64,000 nt of DNA from Atrina japonica. Lineage: Eukaryota; Mollusca; Bivalvia; Pterioida; Pinnidae. The DNA lies in NCBI GenBank assembly GCA_030159075.1, contig BROG01000445.1, forward strand, positions 266,001 to 330,000. The letters are read 5' to 3'. This document shows positions 25,501 through 36,675 of this stretch, in pieces. The position numbers and the translations under genes were made by a program. Within the stretch, counting starts at the first letter, position 1; each line of letters starts with the position of its first letter. Under the pieces are notes generated by a model, which saw only the letters and a program-made list of their open reading frames with translations, ran no database searches and was not told the origin of the DNA.

Positions 25501-27089
25501 CAAAAATTGTTTACTGCCATAATGAAAGTTTCAATTTTCTGTGCTGATGTGTTTCTGATAAATATACTCATCTACATCGTTTATATAAAAATACCAGCTT
25601 TGATGGGGCAGACATGTAATTAACATGTACTGCATGAGTAACTGATCTTAATTGATTCTTTACCATAAACATCAACTGCATCAACACGAGTCTGTTTTAA
25701 ATAATGTATTTCAATTTCAGTACATAACAAATTGGTTATAAATTAAACAAGATTATAAATAGAATACATAATTTATATCACCAAGTATAAGTTTTACATA
25801 ATATGTTCACAAATATCAATCAACATACATTGTATTGCCTGACAAATTTCTTGCTTAAAAAGAAAATTTATGGTCCGTTATCAGTGTTGATCAATTATGA
25901 TAATCTACATGTACTTCAAGGACATTTCAATAGTATCAGACAAAATGTCATTCCCTATACAATGTAGATACATGTACTATGCTGGGGCATTAAAACAGAA
26001 TGTGTCATTTAAAAATTATGTTCAATGTATTTTGGGGGGGGGGGGGTGGGGGCATGTAAATCTAGGGATACTGATCCCCAACACTCAATTCTAAAGGGTG
26101 TATCAAGAAAATTGTCTGTGGTGATCACCTTCTTGGTTAATAGTGTACAAATGTACATGTAGTTCAAGTGTTGAGTCTTTTAAGAGTTATAATCTTGCTG
26201 CTTGTCTTATGAGATTAACACTTTCTTTTACAGAAAATACAAAATTTTTGTAAGAGTTGTAATGGGATGGTCATGTATGCACAATAATCCCCCACCCCTG
26301 GATCCACTACATATCAAAGTCTGTTCCTAATAACTACCATGGAAATATGTACATGTACATCAAAGTTTTTCAGATTATTTATGTAGTACATTTTGTACAA
26401 TGATAATTTATAACAGTTATTAACTAAGATCATAATCTATAGTGTATTTATCATAATAAATGTGTTATTACTTGCGCATTTGCATATAATAAGGCTATTT
26501 TTATAAAGACCTATTACACATATGACTGTATAGCTTAGCTCCAATTGCTCATTTCCTTGTTAACCCAAAGACTGCAATTTGAACCAGAAATCAATGAATG
26601 TCAAAGTAAAAACATCCAGTTCCCAAATGAGAGCAGCCTGTTTGTAGGGAATAAATGCAGCGAACACAACTTATGTCAGACATATTAGTGACAATAAACT
26701 TGATGCAACATTGAGAACATAATATAGACAATCACTCTATGCAACATGTGTGTTCATTAATTCTCAATTATTCATATTACATACTTGGTGCCCCATTATA
26801 TCTTATTAGATATTATCCACATTGACCTGTCACTCTGATCCTAAACTATTGGTACCAGAATGTCCAGCCGTAATTGTCAAAATGACAAATACATGGAAAA
26901 TTGTCATTACATGTATATTAGAGATTGAAACAGGTACACTGTAAAACCTGTTGCCCTAGATCCATCATCTATTTAGAGGGCAAATCAAATGTGCAAAACC
27001 CACAATTGAATATTGAGAGGTACTTTATATACAAATGTACATGTATCATAGCACATATCTGGGAGTAATATCATCAACATGTGGGTCCT
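25501..27089. other. PIEZO intron 2, no gene seen
   Basis: AT-rich with TACATGTA motifs and a G run at 26033-26046. Nothing recognised. Confidence 0.5.
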
Positions 27090-27415
27090 GTAAAAGGCCC
27101 CATTCCCAATGCAAAATCTGCTACTTTCCCCCCAATTTTGAGCAATAATTTCCAATGATGTTCACCATGTCATTAAAATTTGGTATTAAACCAAAAAAGG
27201 AGAATTTAGTGCAAACTATACTTCAAAGTCTTCAGATGAAAATCATGTTGTCAGTTAAATAAAAGAAGTTAAATGAATCACACATTTTGTCTTTATTCTT
27301 ATGAGTAAAATGACCATATTACTGTAAGTTACTTTTTTCCCCCAATTTGGCCCATGGCAATGTAAATTTCCCAAATGGAAGGGTACAGATCCCTGTCCCA
27401 AAAAGGGTCTATTTA
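27090..27415 (+). repeat. CCCATTCCCAATGCAAAA-family repeat
   Basis: AGGCCCCATTCCCAATGCAAAA, then TTTCCAATGATGTTCACC, and a closing TTTCCCAAATGGAAGGG and GGGTCT. It gives the uninterrupted form of the unit that is broken at 29747. Confidence 0.6.
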
Positions 27416-29484
27416 TCCCTGCTTATGTAAAACTGTGTATGTACACACACATGAAACACAATATACAAAGTACCTGTATAGGTACTTGAGGCTTACTGTA
27501 TGAAAAACAGTTATATTAAGTAACAGCAATACACAGGACAGAAAAATATGTAAAGCAAAATTAAACAGGAAACGCAACTTAAAACTTCCAGATTCAATTG
27601 ATAGAAATTTAAGAAATATAATTATATAAATTCCTGTTAATACCAAATGTACATGTAAAGTAACACTGTACAAAATAAATGTATGTATGAATATTTTAAG
27701 GTAAAGGAACAAACTATCGTAGGTACATGTACATGTACATGTGTTCTGTACTACAAATATTTAGTTACGTAAGAAGTTCAGTGCTTGTTATAAAAGAACC
27801 TGGCATAACCTAAGGTAATGATACAAGGTCTATTTATACATACATATGTAGTTAATGTAAAAAGCTCAGTAATACAAATGTACACAAACATGTACAGTTT
27901 TGTACTTTAATTCGATATGTTTTAAACATTTTGTTGTACGGTACAATTTTAATGTATAAGTTATTTATATTTATATTTATACTGTAAGTCTTGAAAATTT
28001 TCATTTATGTAAGTCGTTTCATACAAAACTCACACCCTAGTAAATTTTGTAATACATGTACATTACTCAGAAATTCTGTACATGTAGTTACGCAAGAAGG
28101 TGGAAAATAAAAAGACCAATAATTCATACAGTATCGTTATCATAATGTAAATATCATGATAGAAACTAGATAATTTTAGTATTGTTCATACAAAAAAGAA
28201 CCACTCCCCTTTCATAATCAAGGTACTGAAAGTACTGATACAATTTAATGGCAATCGTAAGTTTTAATGAGGTATAATGCACTCAGTATACAGAATACTT
28301 TTTAATTTGGTAAAATCAGATTTTACAAAAAAGTAACTAAAAATCGGGTCAGACATTTGGCCTAACATGAGTAGCCTACTGATGGCTTATTTATTGTGCA
28401 ATGTTCAAACTACATAGATCAGCATATGATTATAAAATCTTGTGCTAATAAACATCATTTCATGGATATTAAATTTCTATGCCACAGGGCAGTATTATAC
28501 CCTTATGCTATACTTCCTATAAGTAGCCTTAAATCTCTAGGTCAATACATGTACATGGAAAACATTTTCCAACTTCAAAGACTGTTGGGAGTTTCTCATC
28601 AGTTAAGATTACCTGAATGAGGAATGACACAACTTTTATGTCCAACTTCACGGACAGATCTTACCAATACACAGTAAGGGAAACTTGACCAAAACTCATT
28701 TGCATATTAATCGTGGGCAAGAATTGTAAACAGTCCGGTCTATCATTTTTTATGTCAATTCTATCACAAGAGTATAATGGTAAAAAATAATTGAAAAGTA
28801 ACATTCTAAAGCAAATTTATAATATCTTAAAATTCATAAAGGATGCCGAATTGACCTTCAATAGCATATATTTCAACAAGTCTTGTAGACCTATATTTTT
28901 CAGCGAATTGTTACTATATTTTTGTCATTTTAAAAAGCAAAAATGTATGAATAAAAGTGTGATTTGGAAATTTCAATCTTGAAGTTTAGTTTATGTTGCT
29001 GAAATGCACATACATGTGTAATTTTGCATCAATATAATGTGTTATTAACCCCATACTGCAAAATGTGCTTTGACTTGTTCCCAATAAACAACTTAGCATA
29101 ACATAACTGTGTTGATGTTTCATCAACTCGTAAAAAAAGATACATGTATATTTGTTTGGAGCACCTTGACCCATTTACTTATGTGCTTCAAAAGCTACAA
29201 CACAATTTTGTAAGCAGTTTCTTCTACTAAATTTTGGCATTAACAAAATCTGCAGACATGTCTGATTTACATTTACAATGTAAAATTAAAAGAAAAAAAA
29301 TATATAAGTACATACATACACATATGTACTGGCCTTCTATTAACCAAGGTCTGAGCACATCAAAACAGAAATTTAATAGTGATGGCTTGAATCAGTCTTT
29401 GAACAGTATTACAAATCTTACAAACAGCACAGTGAATTTTCAAAATATCTTAAAAGTTTAGTGTAATCAAATTAAAAAACTTAC
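27416..29484. other. PIEZO intron 2 (end nearest exon 2), no gene seen
   Basis: AT-rich with frequent TACATGTA; minus-strand frames such as 27413-27712 are hydrophobic by composition only. No splice-bounded coding segment was seen. Confidence 0.5.
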
Positions 29485-29580
29485 CTCTTATGGTGTTAGA
29501 ATTCAGTGAAGACAGAAGTGGCAAGATTAACAGGAACACTAAGTACAGTAAGGATAGCACATTGTAACGTAGAACACATG
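29485..29580 (-). CDS. PIEZO: PIEZO mechanosensitive channel, coding exon 2
   Basis: Second coding exon of the PIEZO channel, residues about 25-57. Seen: 96 nt between TTTATTTCAG (acceptor, exon starts 29580) and AGAG|GTAAG (donor, exon ends 29485), phase 1 at both ends. It reads ACVLRYNVLSLLYLVFLL and then ILPLLSS. Known: vertebrate PIEZO1/2 have an Ala-Cys, a basic-aromatic pair, then L-S-x-x-Y-L-x-x-L-L-x-x-P at the same place, and an exon break at the same Ala and Gly codons. This is the second transmembrane helix of the first blade unit. The intron on its upstream side is about 3.5 kb; the downstream intron is about 18.4 kb and is packed with tandem repeats and MITEs. No frameshift or stop is present. 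Confidence 0.95.
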
Positions 29581-29746
29581 CTGAAATAAACAAAAATAAA
29601 ATGAATGTAGTGTCAGTACTGAGGTTTGTTTTATCCATTTTTTTTTCATCCATACATGTACATGTACATTTATTATGTAACAGGCCTGTTTTTTTATATG
29701 TAGTATCCATGGGGCTAAAGATTGGCCCCATTCAGCATTCCCAATG

Positions 29747-29950
29747 GAACTGATTCATGTACCACATGAAAACCAATAACGTTTGTGCGGTACTAGTGTC
29801 TCCAATCATGATGGAACCTAACTCTACGTAATCTTCCTGCTGAAATGACGTTAGCGCGAGATATCTTCTAGCGTCATCCATTAGTAATAGAAACAATAAT
29901 TTATAGTCCCGCACAAACGTTCTCAGGGATCATGTGGTACATGAATTAGT
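29747..29950. mobile_element. 204-bp inverted-repeat MITE inserted in another repeat
   Basis: The ends ACTGATTCATGTACCACATG and the reverse complement of CATGTGGTACATGAATTAGT form inverted repeats, continued inside by AACGTTTGTGCGG on both sides. The flanks CCAATG (29741-29746 and 29951-29956) are a target duplication of 6 bp, or 8 bp with one mismatch. Removing it restores the CATTCCCAATGCAAAATAC order of the host repeat. A 60-codon minus frame inside is not a gene. Confidence 0.8.
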
Positions 29951-30185
29951 CCAATGCAAAATACATGTATTTTCCCCCAATTTAATGAAAACTATTCCCA
30001 ATTTGGTGTTGAAGCCACAACGGAAATGAAAATTATTTAATGTAAGGAGAAATACATTTGAAAAAAGAAATTCCAGTACATTTAGATTTCTATGCATGTG
30101 TGCAATTTATTTTTCCCTATTTGACACAAATTCACATCAAAATTCCCAATTATATTGCCAATGGCATTTTTACAAAATTGACCGA

Positions 30186-30829
30186 AAAAAGGCCTGTGTA
30201 TTAATCATGTACAAAATGAAATGTACAATGTAGAACAAAAAGGCCTGTGTATTAATTATGTACAAATGTACATGTACAATGTAGAACAAAAAGGCCTGTG
30301 TATTAATTATGTACAAAATGAAATGTACATGTACAATGTAGAACAAAAAGGCCTGTGTATTAATTATGTACAAATGTACAATGTAGAACAAAAAGGCCTG
30401 TGTATTAATTATGTACAAAATGAAATGTACATGTAGAACAAAAAGGCCTGTGTATTAATTATGTACAAAATGAAACACGTATATATTAATTATGTACAAA
30501 TGTACAATGTAGAACAAAAAGGCCTGTGTATTAATTTATGTACAAATGTACAACAATGTAGAAATGTGTACATGTATGTACAAAAAGGAACAAAAAGGCC
30601 TGTGTATTAATTTGTACAAATGTACATGTAGAAATGTGTACAATGTACAAATGTACATGTAGAACAAAAAGGCCTGTGTATTAATTTTGTACAAAATGAA
30701 ATGTACATGTAGAACAAAAAAGCCTGTGTATAATTTTAAAATTATGTATAAAAAAAGGCCTACAATGTACAATGAAATGTAGAACAAAAAAGCCTGTGTA
30801 TTAATTATGTACAAATGTACATGTAGAAG
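30186..30829. repeat. Irregular tandem array, units of about 45-65 bp
   Basis: About ten units share AACAAAAAGGCCTGTGTATT and AATTATGTACAAATGTAC, separated by variable AATGAAATGTACATGTAG pieces. Unit length changes by loss or gain of the TGTACA-containing pieces. Lies in the PIEZO intron between coding exons 1 and 2. Confidence 0.85.
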
Positions 30830-31200
30830 GCTGAAGTTCCCTGTTGATTTCTACAGGCATCTAAAGTAGCCTAACTACACGTTTTTTAATTCACACACTC
30901 TAATTATTTCTCTTCCACAAATGTGATATTTTGATTTCATTACGCCCTATTACTAGAAGATAAAGGGCATGTTTTTATTTCATTTGTCCATAATATAAAC
31001 CTTCTTCCCATCTTTTGACCTGAATGAGATTATCTTTACATATATATATATATATTGAAATGATTTCCAAAAAAGTCTATATGTACATGTACAATGTATA
31101 TCAAATCTTATATTTGGATTTAAGTTATAATTAAGTCTACATACATGTAGAAATATGAGCAGAAATTGATCACAAATTGTATATTTACATAAAATGTATA

Positions 31201-31383
31201 TACAGTGAAACCTGTATATAGGGGCCACCCAAGAGACCAGATAATATTGGCCTTTATGTGCAGGTGACCCTTATACACAGGTTCAACTTAGTTGAAGTAT
31301 GCAGTCAAGGGACCTGAAAAAACTGCCCTTTATAGGCAGGTAATCCTTATATAGAGGTGACCGCTAAAGCAGGTTTTACTGTA
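31201..31383. repeat. TACAGT...ACTGTA family element, full copy
   Basis: The best copy: TACAGTGAAACCTGTATATA at the left and CTAAAGCAGGTTTTACTGTA at the right, giving inverted ends of about 14 bp, with CTTATATAGAGGTGACC inside. No coding capacity. Confidence 0.75.
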
Positions 31384-32791
31384 CTGTAGTCTGTACTTGA
31401 ACTTACATAAATACATGTATTGTAATGTTTTATTTGTGCATGTATCAGAATGGAATTTATACATAAGGGTAGACTGTATGTATTCTAGATGTCATTTCCA
31501 AATCCTTTCCAGCTTTCTTAACAGTAACAGCTGAGCATCAACTTCATCACTTCAAACATCAGCTAATTATATAAAGACACACTTAATATGATGCCAAGTG
31601 TAAACTAAATGTGTTCATGCTTCATTGATCCAAGGCAGATGTTTCAGACGTACTTTAAAAACATCACTTAAAAAATCAAATAATTTGATTTACAAAACAA
31701 CAACAAAAAACTGTTACATGATGAACAAAATTGGAAAGGACATTATGAATTCGATATTAGTGACAGATATATTTGATTTTAGCATCTGTGTAGATGTTCA
31801 CCTCTCAAAAAGCATGTATAATTCTATCCTCTAGAACAGGTGTACAAACAGCCATTTTCTATTTCATATTCCTTGTACATGTAACATTTTCTTATTTACA
31901 CATACATGTATGTGAATTTTGCAAATTTTATTTATTTTTTTCCTCTTAAAGTGTATAAAACTGATGAGGAAAAGTGATATAAAAAGATATTTGAAACGCT
32001 TGACACCATTAAACATATTAGTGTGTATTCAGGTGTGTAATTGATGCCATGCTCTCCAAATCCTATAAATACATTGTAAGGACTTGCACATAGTGTCAAA
32101 AAAATCTAATAAAAGTGATAAAACAGCAACACATGAAACTAGGGTTGCAATTATTTTCAATTATTCAAGTTTTGAACATAAAAGTATGGAATTTTAATAA
32201 CTTCACAAGTTATTTCATTGTACTATGACTGGGAAAGTGGGTTGACACAAATTAAAACAAACACACATTTCAGATACTAAATGTTATGGCTGATTCTGCC
32301 TAGTGTTCCAGCCATAGGTCTTAACATGCATGTAGGCCACCCTGGCTACATGTACTAGCTACATGTACATGTAGCTAGGGGGCCTGTCCCAATTTTGTCC
32401 CTGTCTGCCCTTTCACAAATTCCCCTACCTGTCCTGCCCTGTTTTTTGTACACTGTACATAGTCAGTACCAGCACATCTGTGACTTTTCCATACTGTCAA
32501 TATGTCATTTCATTAATTGAATTTATGCATTATTAATATTATGGTGCTCAATATAGGGCTATAGAATATATTTATATGTACATGTACAATCTCCTCAAAT
32601 TCATTTGAATTTAATATTTCGACTGCAAATTGCTTTGGCATTGGGAATGAGGTCTTATTTTGAACCTGTATGATAGAGTGGAAAATCTCTGATGTGGCAT
32701 GAGAATTGAAAGGCATACATGCACATTGTAAGTCTTTCAGATGAGACTTGAAATTAAGGTTAGGTGTACATGTTGCTGCAGGAACTGCACA
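31384..32791. other. PIEZO intron, no gene seen
   Basis: AT-rich; includes a TAGCTACATGTACATGTAGC palindrome at about 32355 and a CCCATTCCCAATG remnant (opposite strand) near 32635. Nothing coding was recognised. Confidence 0.5.
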
Positions 32792-32886
32792 TTATCTCAT
32801 CAACCCCTGAAAAACAATGGACTCTTCTCTAAATCATTGACTTAGACCAGTCCAAATGTGTTTTTATTTAGGGGTGAATAAGTTAA
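32792..32886. mobile_element. TTAA-flanked MITE-1, copy 3
   Basis: TTATCTCATCAACCCCTGAA to TTTAGGGGTGAATAAGTTAA; the left TTAA has one substitution. Lies about 200 bp from PIEZO coding exon 1. Confidence 0.7.
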
Positions 32887-33082
32887 AGAAATGACAAGAC
32901 ACTGGTATAAGTCCATAGCACAGGTCAAAAGTTGTATAACTTCACCTAGTACAGCTGGTGACATCTCCACATACAGAAGTAGCAAATTATATTTGCAGCA
33001 TAACATACAATGCAATAATAACAACAGATTCTAACAAAATCAAACAGCCAAAAGATGGATGAAGACAGATATTTTGACTTAC

Positions 33083-33155
33083 CTGCCAGTAGTATTATGG
33101 GTAGAAGCAATCTAAACAACAAGAAGCAGACTAATTTGGTTACTTTAGTTGACAT
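33083..33155 (-). CDS. PIEZO: PIEZO mechanosensitive channel, coding exon 1 (start codon)
   Basis: This exon carries the start codon of a PIEZO-type mechanically gated cation channel, a very large plasma-membrane protein that converts membrane tension into ion flow. Seen: ATG at 33155 opens 24 codons beginning MSTKVTKLVCFLLFRLL, a hydrophobic first transmembrane helix with the FRLLLPI pattern also found at the start of vertebrate PIEZO2. The exon ends GCAG|GTAAG at 33083, leaving one base of a split Ala codon (phase 1). The acceptor is TTTCAG, with the exon starting at 33206, so 33156-33206 is 5'UTR. The identity rests on all three coding exons joining in frame and matching known PIEZO order and exon boundaries. 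Little can be said from this exon alone. Confidence 0.9.
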
Positions 33156-33209
33156 GATGATAGAAATGTCAACCTACACAGGTATGATGTCCATCAATTA
33201 GAAATGCTG

Positions 33210-34257
33210 AAATAGAAAAGGAAAGTATTTCAAAGTCAATTTTATACATTGCACAATAAGTATTACTATCTGTATTATAAATAAATTTCACATCTATGTT
33301 CACCGATTTATAAAAATGATAAAAACTTAAATACATGTACATGTACAAAATGTATATCCATGTACAAATGAATAAATTCATATTATCTATATATTCACAA
33401 ACACAGATGTATGTGAATACACATGCACCTATTGCATCTTTGTACATGTACATACATGTACCATAGCATCTAAAGATAAAATTGCAGGTGATCATGTGAC
33501 GTGATGCACTTGGTACATATAGATCCCTCCATTCATGTTACAATTGGTGGCAGCAAAGGAGCCTGAAATCCTAGATGGACAGCTGGAGGCACAGTGTTCC
33601 TGAGATTTGTGGACTGTACCTGTAACCTAACTACCTGTGTGAGTCATTAGTAAGACAGGGGACAAGAGGCCTAGGCTAGGGCACTACAAATGTACATTTA
33701 TGTAAGCTGAGAATTATATGTTGAACCCAATGCATGAAGCTTTGGGACATAAAAGAGGTCGAAAGGCAAAAGCCCTTATACATGTAAAAGTACTTTGTAT
33801 ATATGTGAAGAAACACTTTTTCCTTGGGACTAATAACAGCACAAATTTGCTCACATCGTTAATTTGTGCAAGACATAAACAAAATGTTGGAACTTAACAG
33901 GAATGTCATGTCGACAATTGTGCAGCAATCATTCACATAAACAAATCAAAAGTTTTAAATGCTTTTTTTTGACAACAATTTTTTTTTCTGGAAGAGCTAA
34001 TTTTCTAAATATTTGATGTCATAATCAAACTGTGACATCATTTTGCAGGAAAGGTGTTGCCATTGTGAGATCAGATCATGATAGACTCCTAAAGAATGCC
34101 TTTTCTCATATTTTTAAAACTAACAGGAGCCTGTGATTTAACATCAGTTGTGACAAATGTACATGTAGGAATGGTTGTTCACTTGTTAGATGCTGGTTGA
34201 GTCTGATTCCCTTCTATTAAAGATGACCAGTATAACTACAAAAATAACATACACACC
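33210..34257. other. First PIEZO intron, left part, no gene seen
   Basis: Ordinary AT-rich intron with several TACATGTA motifs; a minus-strand frame at 33169-33495 spans the coding-exon acceptor and is a shadow of it. Confidence 0.5.
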
Positions 34258-34265
34258 CTTTCAAG

Positions 34266-34961
34266 GGGTTTAGGGACATCTCGGCCCATTACAAACTCGG
34301 CCTATAATCAATCTCGGCCCATTACAAAGTCGGCCTTACAAACTCGGCCCATAACAAAATCGGCCTATGTTAACGTCGGTTTAAAACACGGGAATTTTTA
34401 AGTGTTAATTTTTTATTATTTTCATCAGGACTTGGTAGTAGGCTAGATCTACATCGAAATTGCATTTTGTTAGTAGAGCCAGACCCTAGGTTAGACATGT
34501 TAGAGGGTGCACATGTCGGTTATTTCCTACGTATGCCTATATACATATCTTGTTATATCCTACTGAAATATATCTTAATATTGGATACCAAATTTTTTAT
34601 TTTACTTTGAATTTTATTCATATAGGAACTAAGGAAGAATTTAACCTCGCATCGTTTCGCTCGTTGCTGATGTTAAAGTGACACGAAAAGTATGTAACTT
34701 AAGTGATGTAATTAGTTTTCATCAAGAAATATACTTTCTACTCTAACCTAGTATAAACAAGTGAAGCCCTTGATAGTACGTTTGTCCAATTCTCACGCTG
34801 TCAATTTACCTGTAGCATAGTTTTTGTTTATCAGGGGGCCGAGTTATCCCACTGTAAATTTACCTGTACGTTTTCTATGGGCCGACTTTGATATGGGCCG
34901 ACTTTGATATGGCCGAAATTGCGATAGGCCGAGTTTGTAATGGGCCGAGATGTCCATACCC
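34266..34961. mobile_element. 696-bp inverted-repeat element with repeated CGGCC motifs
   Basis: Left end GGGTTTAGGGACATCTCGGC and right end (reverse complement) GGGTATGGACATCTCGGCCC form long imperfect inverted repeats that continue with CATTACAAACTCGGCC. The 8-bp direct repeat CTTTCAAG at 34258-34265 and 34962-34969 flanks it (10 bp if CCTTTCAAGG is counted). The last 150 bp and first 130 bp carry 5-6 copies of a TCGGCCCATTACAAA-like motif. No transposase frame. It lies in the first PIEZO intron, about 300 bp from the 5'UTR exon. The 8-bp duplication would fit hAT or P-type elements; the family is not identified. Confidence 0.8.
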
Positions 34962-35259
34962 CTTTCAAGGCATTGCTGTGGTTCATATTATTTTATTTAA
35001 ACAATGGAACATAAATTAAATAAAAACAAGTTAATGACTTCAACATGTAAAACTGCTGGTGAATGCTTTAACCCTCTCCATAGGTACATGTGGTACTTAT
35101 TTATAGATTTTATTATCTATAACTGCGCTATTCCATGGCTATCAGTCATAAATATATGACATCCCATACGAAAATGTGGATCCACCCATTCATACATCAT
35201 TATCGTTTGTGAACTTAACGTGTGTGTAAGAAATTCTTAATTAATGACACCGTGCTTAC

Positions 35260-35395
35260 CTTTAACATCTGGCTGTATATAGCAGACTTAGAAAGTCCAA
35301 AATAGCCGTATTTTAGCAGTTTACGTATATGTTTAACACTGCTTTACACCTATGACTAGATGTTGAAATTGACAGGTCGAAATCCCACACGTGCC
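35260..35395 (-). other. PIEZO: Probable 5'UTR exon of PIEZO
   Basis: On the minus strand the sequence GTTAAAG|GTAAGCAC gives a strong donor with the exon ending at 35260, about 2.05 kb upstream of the acceptor that precedes the PIEZO start codon at 33155. No long open frame is present, so this would be a non-coding first exon. The upstream limit near 35395 is a guess; the sequence shows no clear start site. Another first exon further upstream is possible. Confidence 0.5.
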
Positions 35396-35480
35396 AATAC
35401 GGCATAACAAACTTGTCTATTTACGGGAAAGTGTTAATATCAAACACAAATTAAATATCCATGGTAAATAATACAACGTT
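35396..35480. promoter_or_regulatory. Inferred divergent promoter between PIEZO and the membrane-protein gene
   Basis: The minus-strand donor at 35260 and the plus-strand donor at 35702 face away from each other only about 440 bp apart, so both transcripts should begin in the short space between them. I see no TATA box that stands out. The surrounding 35.2-35.7 kb is less repetitive than its neighbours and slightly richer in CG. The limits given are approximate and the call is inference from gene layout. Confidence 0.35.
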
Positions 35481-35702
35481 TTGAAAGAAACGATTTGTAT
35501 ATGCAGTTATGACATCACTCTAGTGTTGCAGGAATCGTCTGTCGAACACAACAAATTTAGCGTTAGCCTAGCACTTGCAAGTGCTCTTGGACTTAGAACT
35601 GCTTTTCTCTTGTTTGTCGCTTTTATAAAACAGCGCCATCTATCTGGACAGGAAGTACACTATGTAGTATTAGACGCGAGTTTGTTTACACAGGTTGCTG
35701 AG
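35481..35702 (+). other. Probable 5'UTR exon of the multi-pass membrane-protein gene
   Basis: GCTGAG|GTAGGT at 35702 is a good donor, and a polypyrimidine tract followed by TTTAG at 37565 is the matching acceptor 19 nt before the start codon at 37584. The intron would be about 1.86 kb and contains one complete SINE. An open frame of 77 codons overlaps the exon, but it runs through the donor and has no recognisable family, so I treat it as chance. The exon start is not defined. Confidence 0.4.
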
Positions 35703-36378
35703 GTAGGTCGTTAAAAGGTTTGCAGATGACTGATGAAATTGCAGAAGTAAGGAGACATCAATCCTTTAAATTAGATTTACATATAATTGAAATCCCAAAT
35801 AGTGTTGAAAACATCATGAGCAGCATTGCCCAGTTGTACAGTGTGTCGTGTTTCATTTTGTCATCGCATGATGATGATCGATGATAAAATTTTGAGATAA
35901 ACATCTCGATCTCTCTTCCGTTTAAATCATATGATCATGATTGACTTGAACTTGTGAAGTAATGAAGTCATTTGAAACCTCCACCACCAGCCTAGTGATT
36001 GAAGATTCGTTTACGGGTGTTTAAAATCACATAGTGCCTACGGCATATATTATTGTATATTTATTGTGTAAACACACCCAGAAAAGTAAATATAAATTAG
36101 GATATTTTAAATGAAATGAAGCCATTATAATATAATAAATATGTGCAACTGCTGTAACAAGAGCCTGGATAAGGAAAAAGTGGACGGGGAGATTAAGAGT
36201 TGAACTCCACCCCCACAATTTGTGAAGTCACCTGGTCTGTGGCAGTATAATAGTATATACCAAGTCCCTGGCCTGGCCTGTTACACTCGTCTCTTTTTTT
36301 CTTTAGATTTCATACCCCAAGGTATAATCTCATGAGACTCTGCCTCATTCATTGTCACACTTTAAATTGTTTAGTTGG

Positions 36379-36665
36379 GGATCCGGCCTGGCTCAGTTGG
36401 TAGCGCACTCGACTCTTGATCGCGAGGTCCTGTGTTTGAGTCAAGCCGGCGGCATGTTGGTTTCCTGTCCTTCGAACTGAGACAGTAAAAACCAAGATCC
36501 TGTGTCAAAGTAGGTGTCGGCACTTTAAGGAATCCTCACTGCTCAATGTCTGCAAGTGCCAAGCATAGGCCAAAATTTGAAGCCCTTCACTGGCATTTGG
36601 TGACGTCTCCATATGAGTGAAAGATTATTTAGTGGAATGTTAAACAACAATAAACAAACAAACAA
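36379..36665 (+). mobile_element. tRNA-derived SINE (GGCCTGGCTCAG head), copy 1
   Basis: 287 bp. Box A TGGCTCAGTTGGTAGCGCAC and a worn box B (GTGTTTGAGTCAA), then CATGTTGGTTTCCTGTCCTT, GTAGGTGTCGGCAC, AGCATAGGCCAAAATTTGAA, TTTGGTGACGTCTCCATATG and a TAAACAACAATAAACAAACA tail. The 10-bp direct repeat GTTTAGTTGG (36369-36378 and 36666-36675) is a perfect target-site duplication. It sits in the 5'UTR intron of the membrane-protein gene, in sense orientation. Confidence 0.9.
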
Positions 36666-36675
36666 GTTTAGTTGG

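Noticed and set aside
28396..28620. 74-codon plus-strand frame
   Set aside because: Ordinary composition, no family resemblance, located in PIEZO intron 2 with no splice signals.
31966..32010. Hammerhead ribozyme core (CTGATGAGG followed by GAAACGC)
   Set aside because: The stems on either side do not pair convincingly and it is not next to a Penelope-like or retrozyme unit.
35481..35714. 77-codon frame as the first coding exon of the plus-strand gene
   Set aside because: It runs through a good splice donor and stops in the intron, and does not join in frame to a meaningful protein; more likely 5'UTR.
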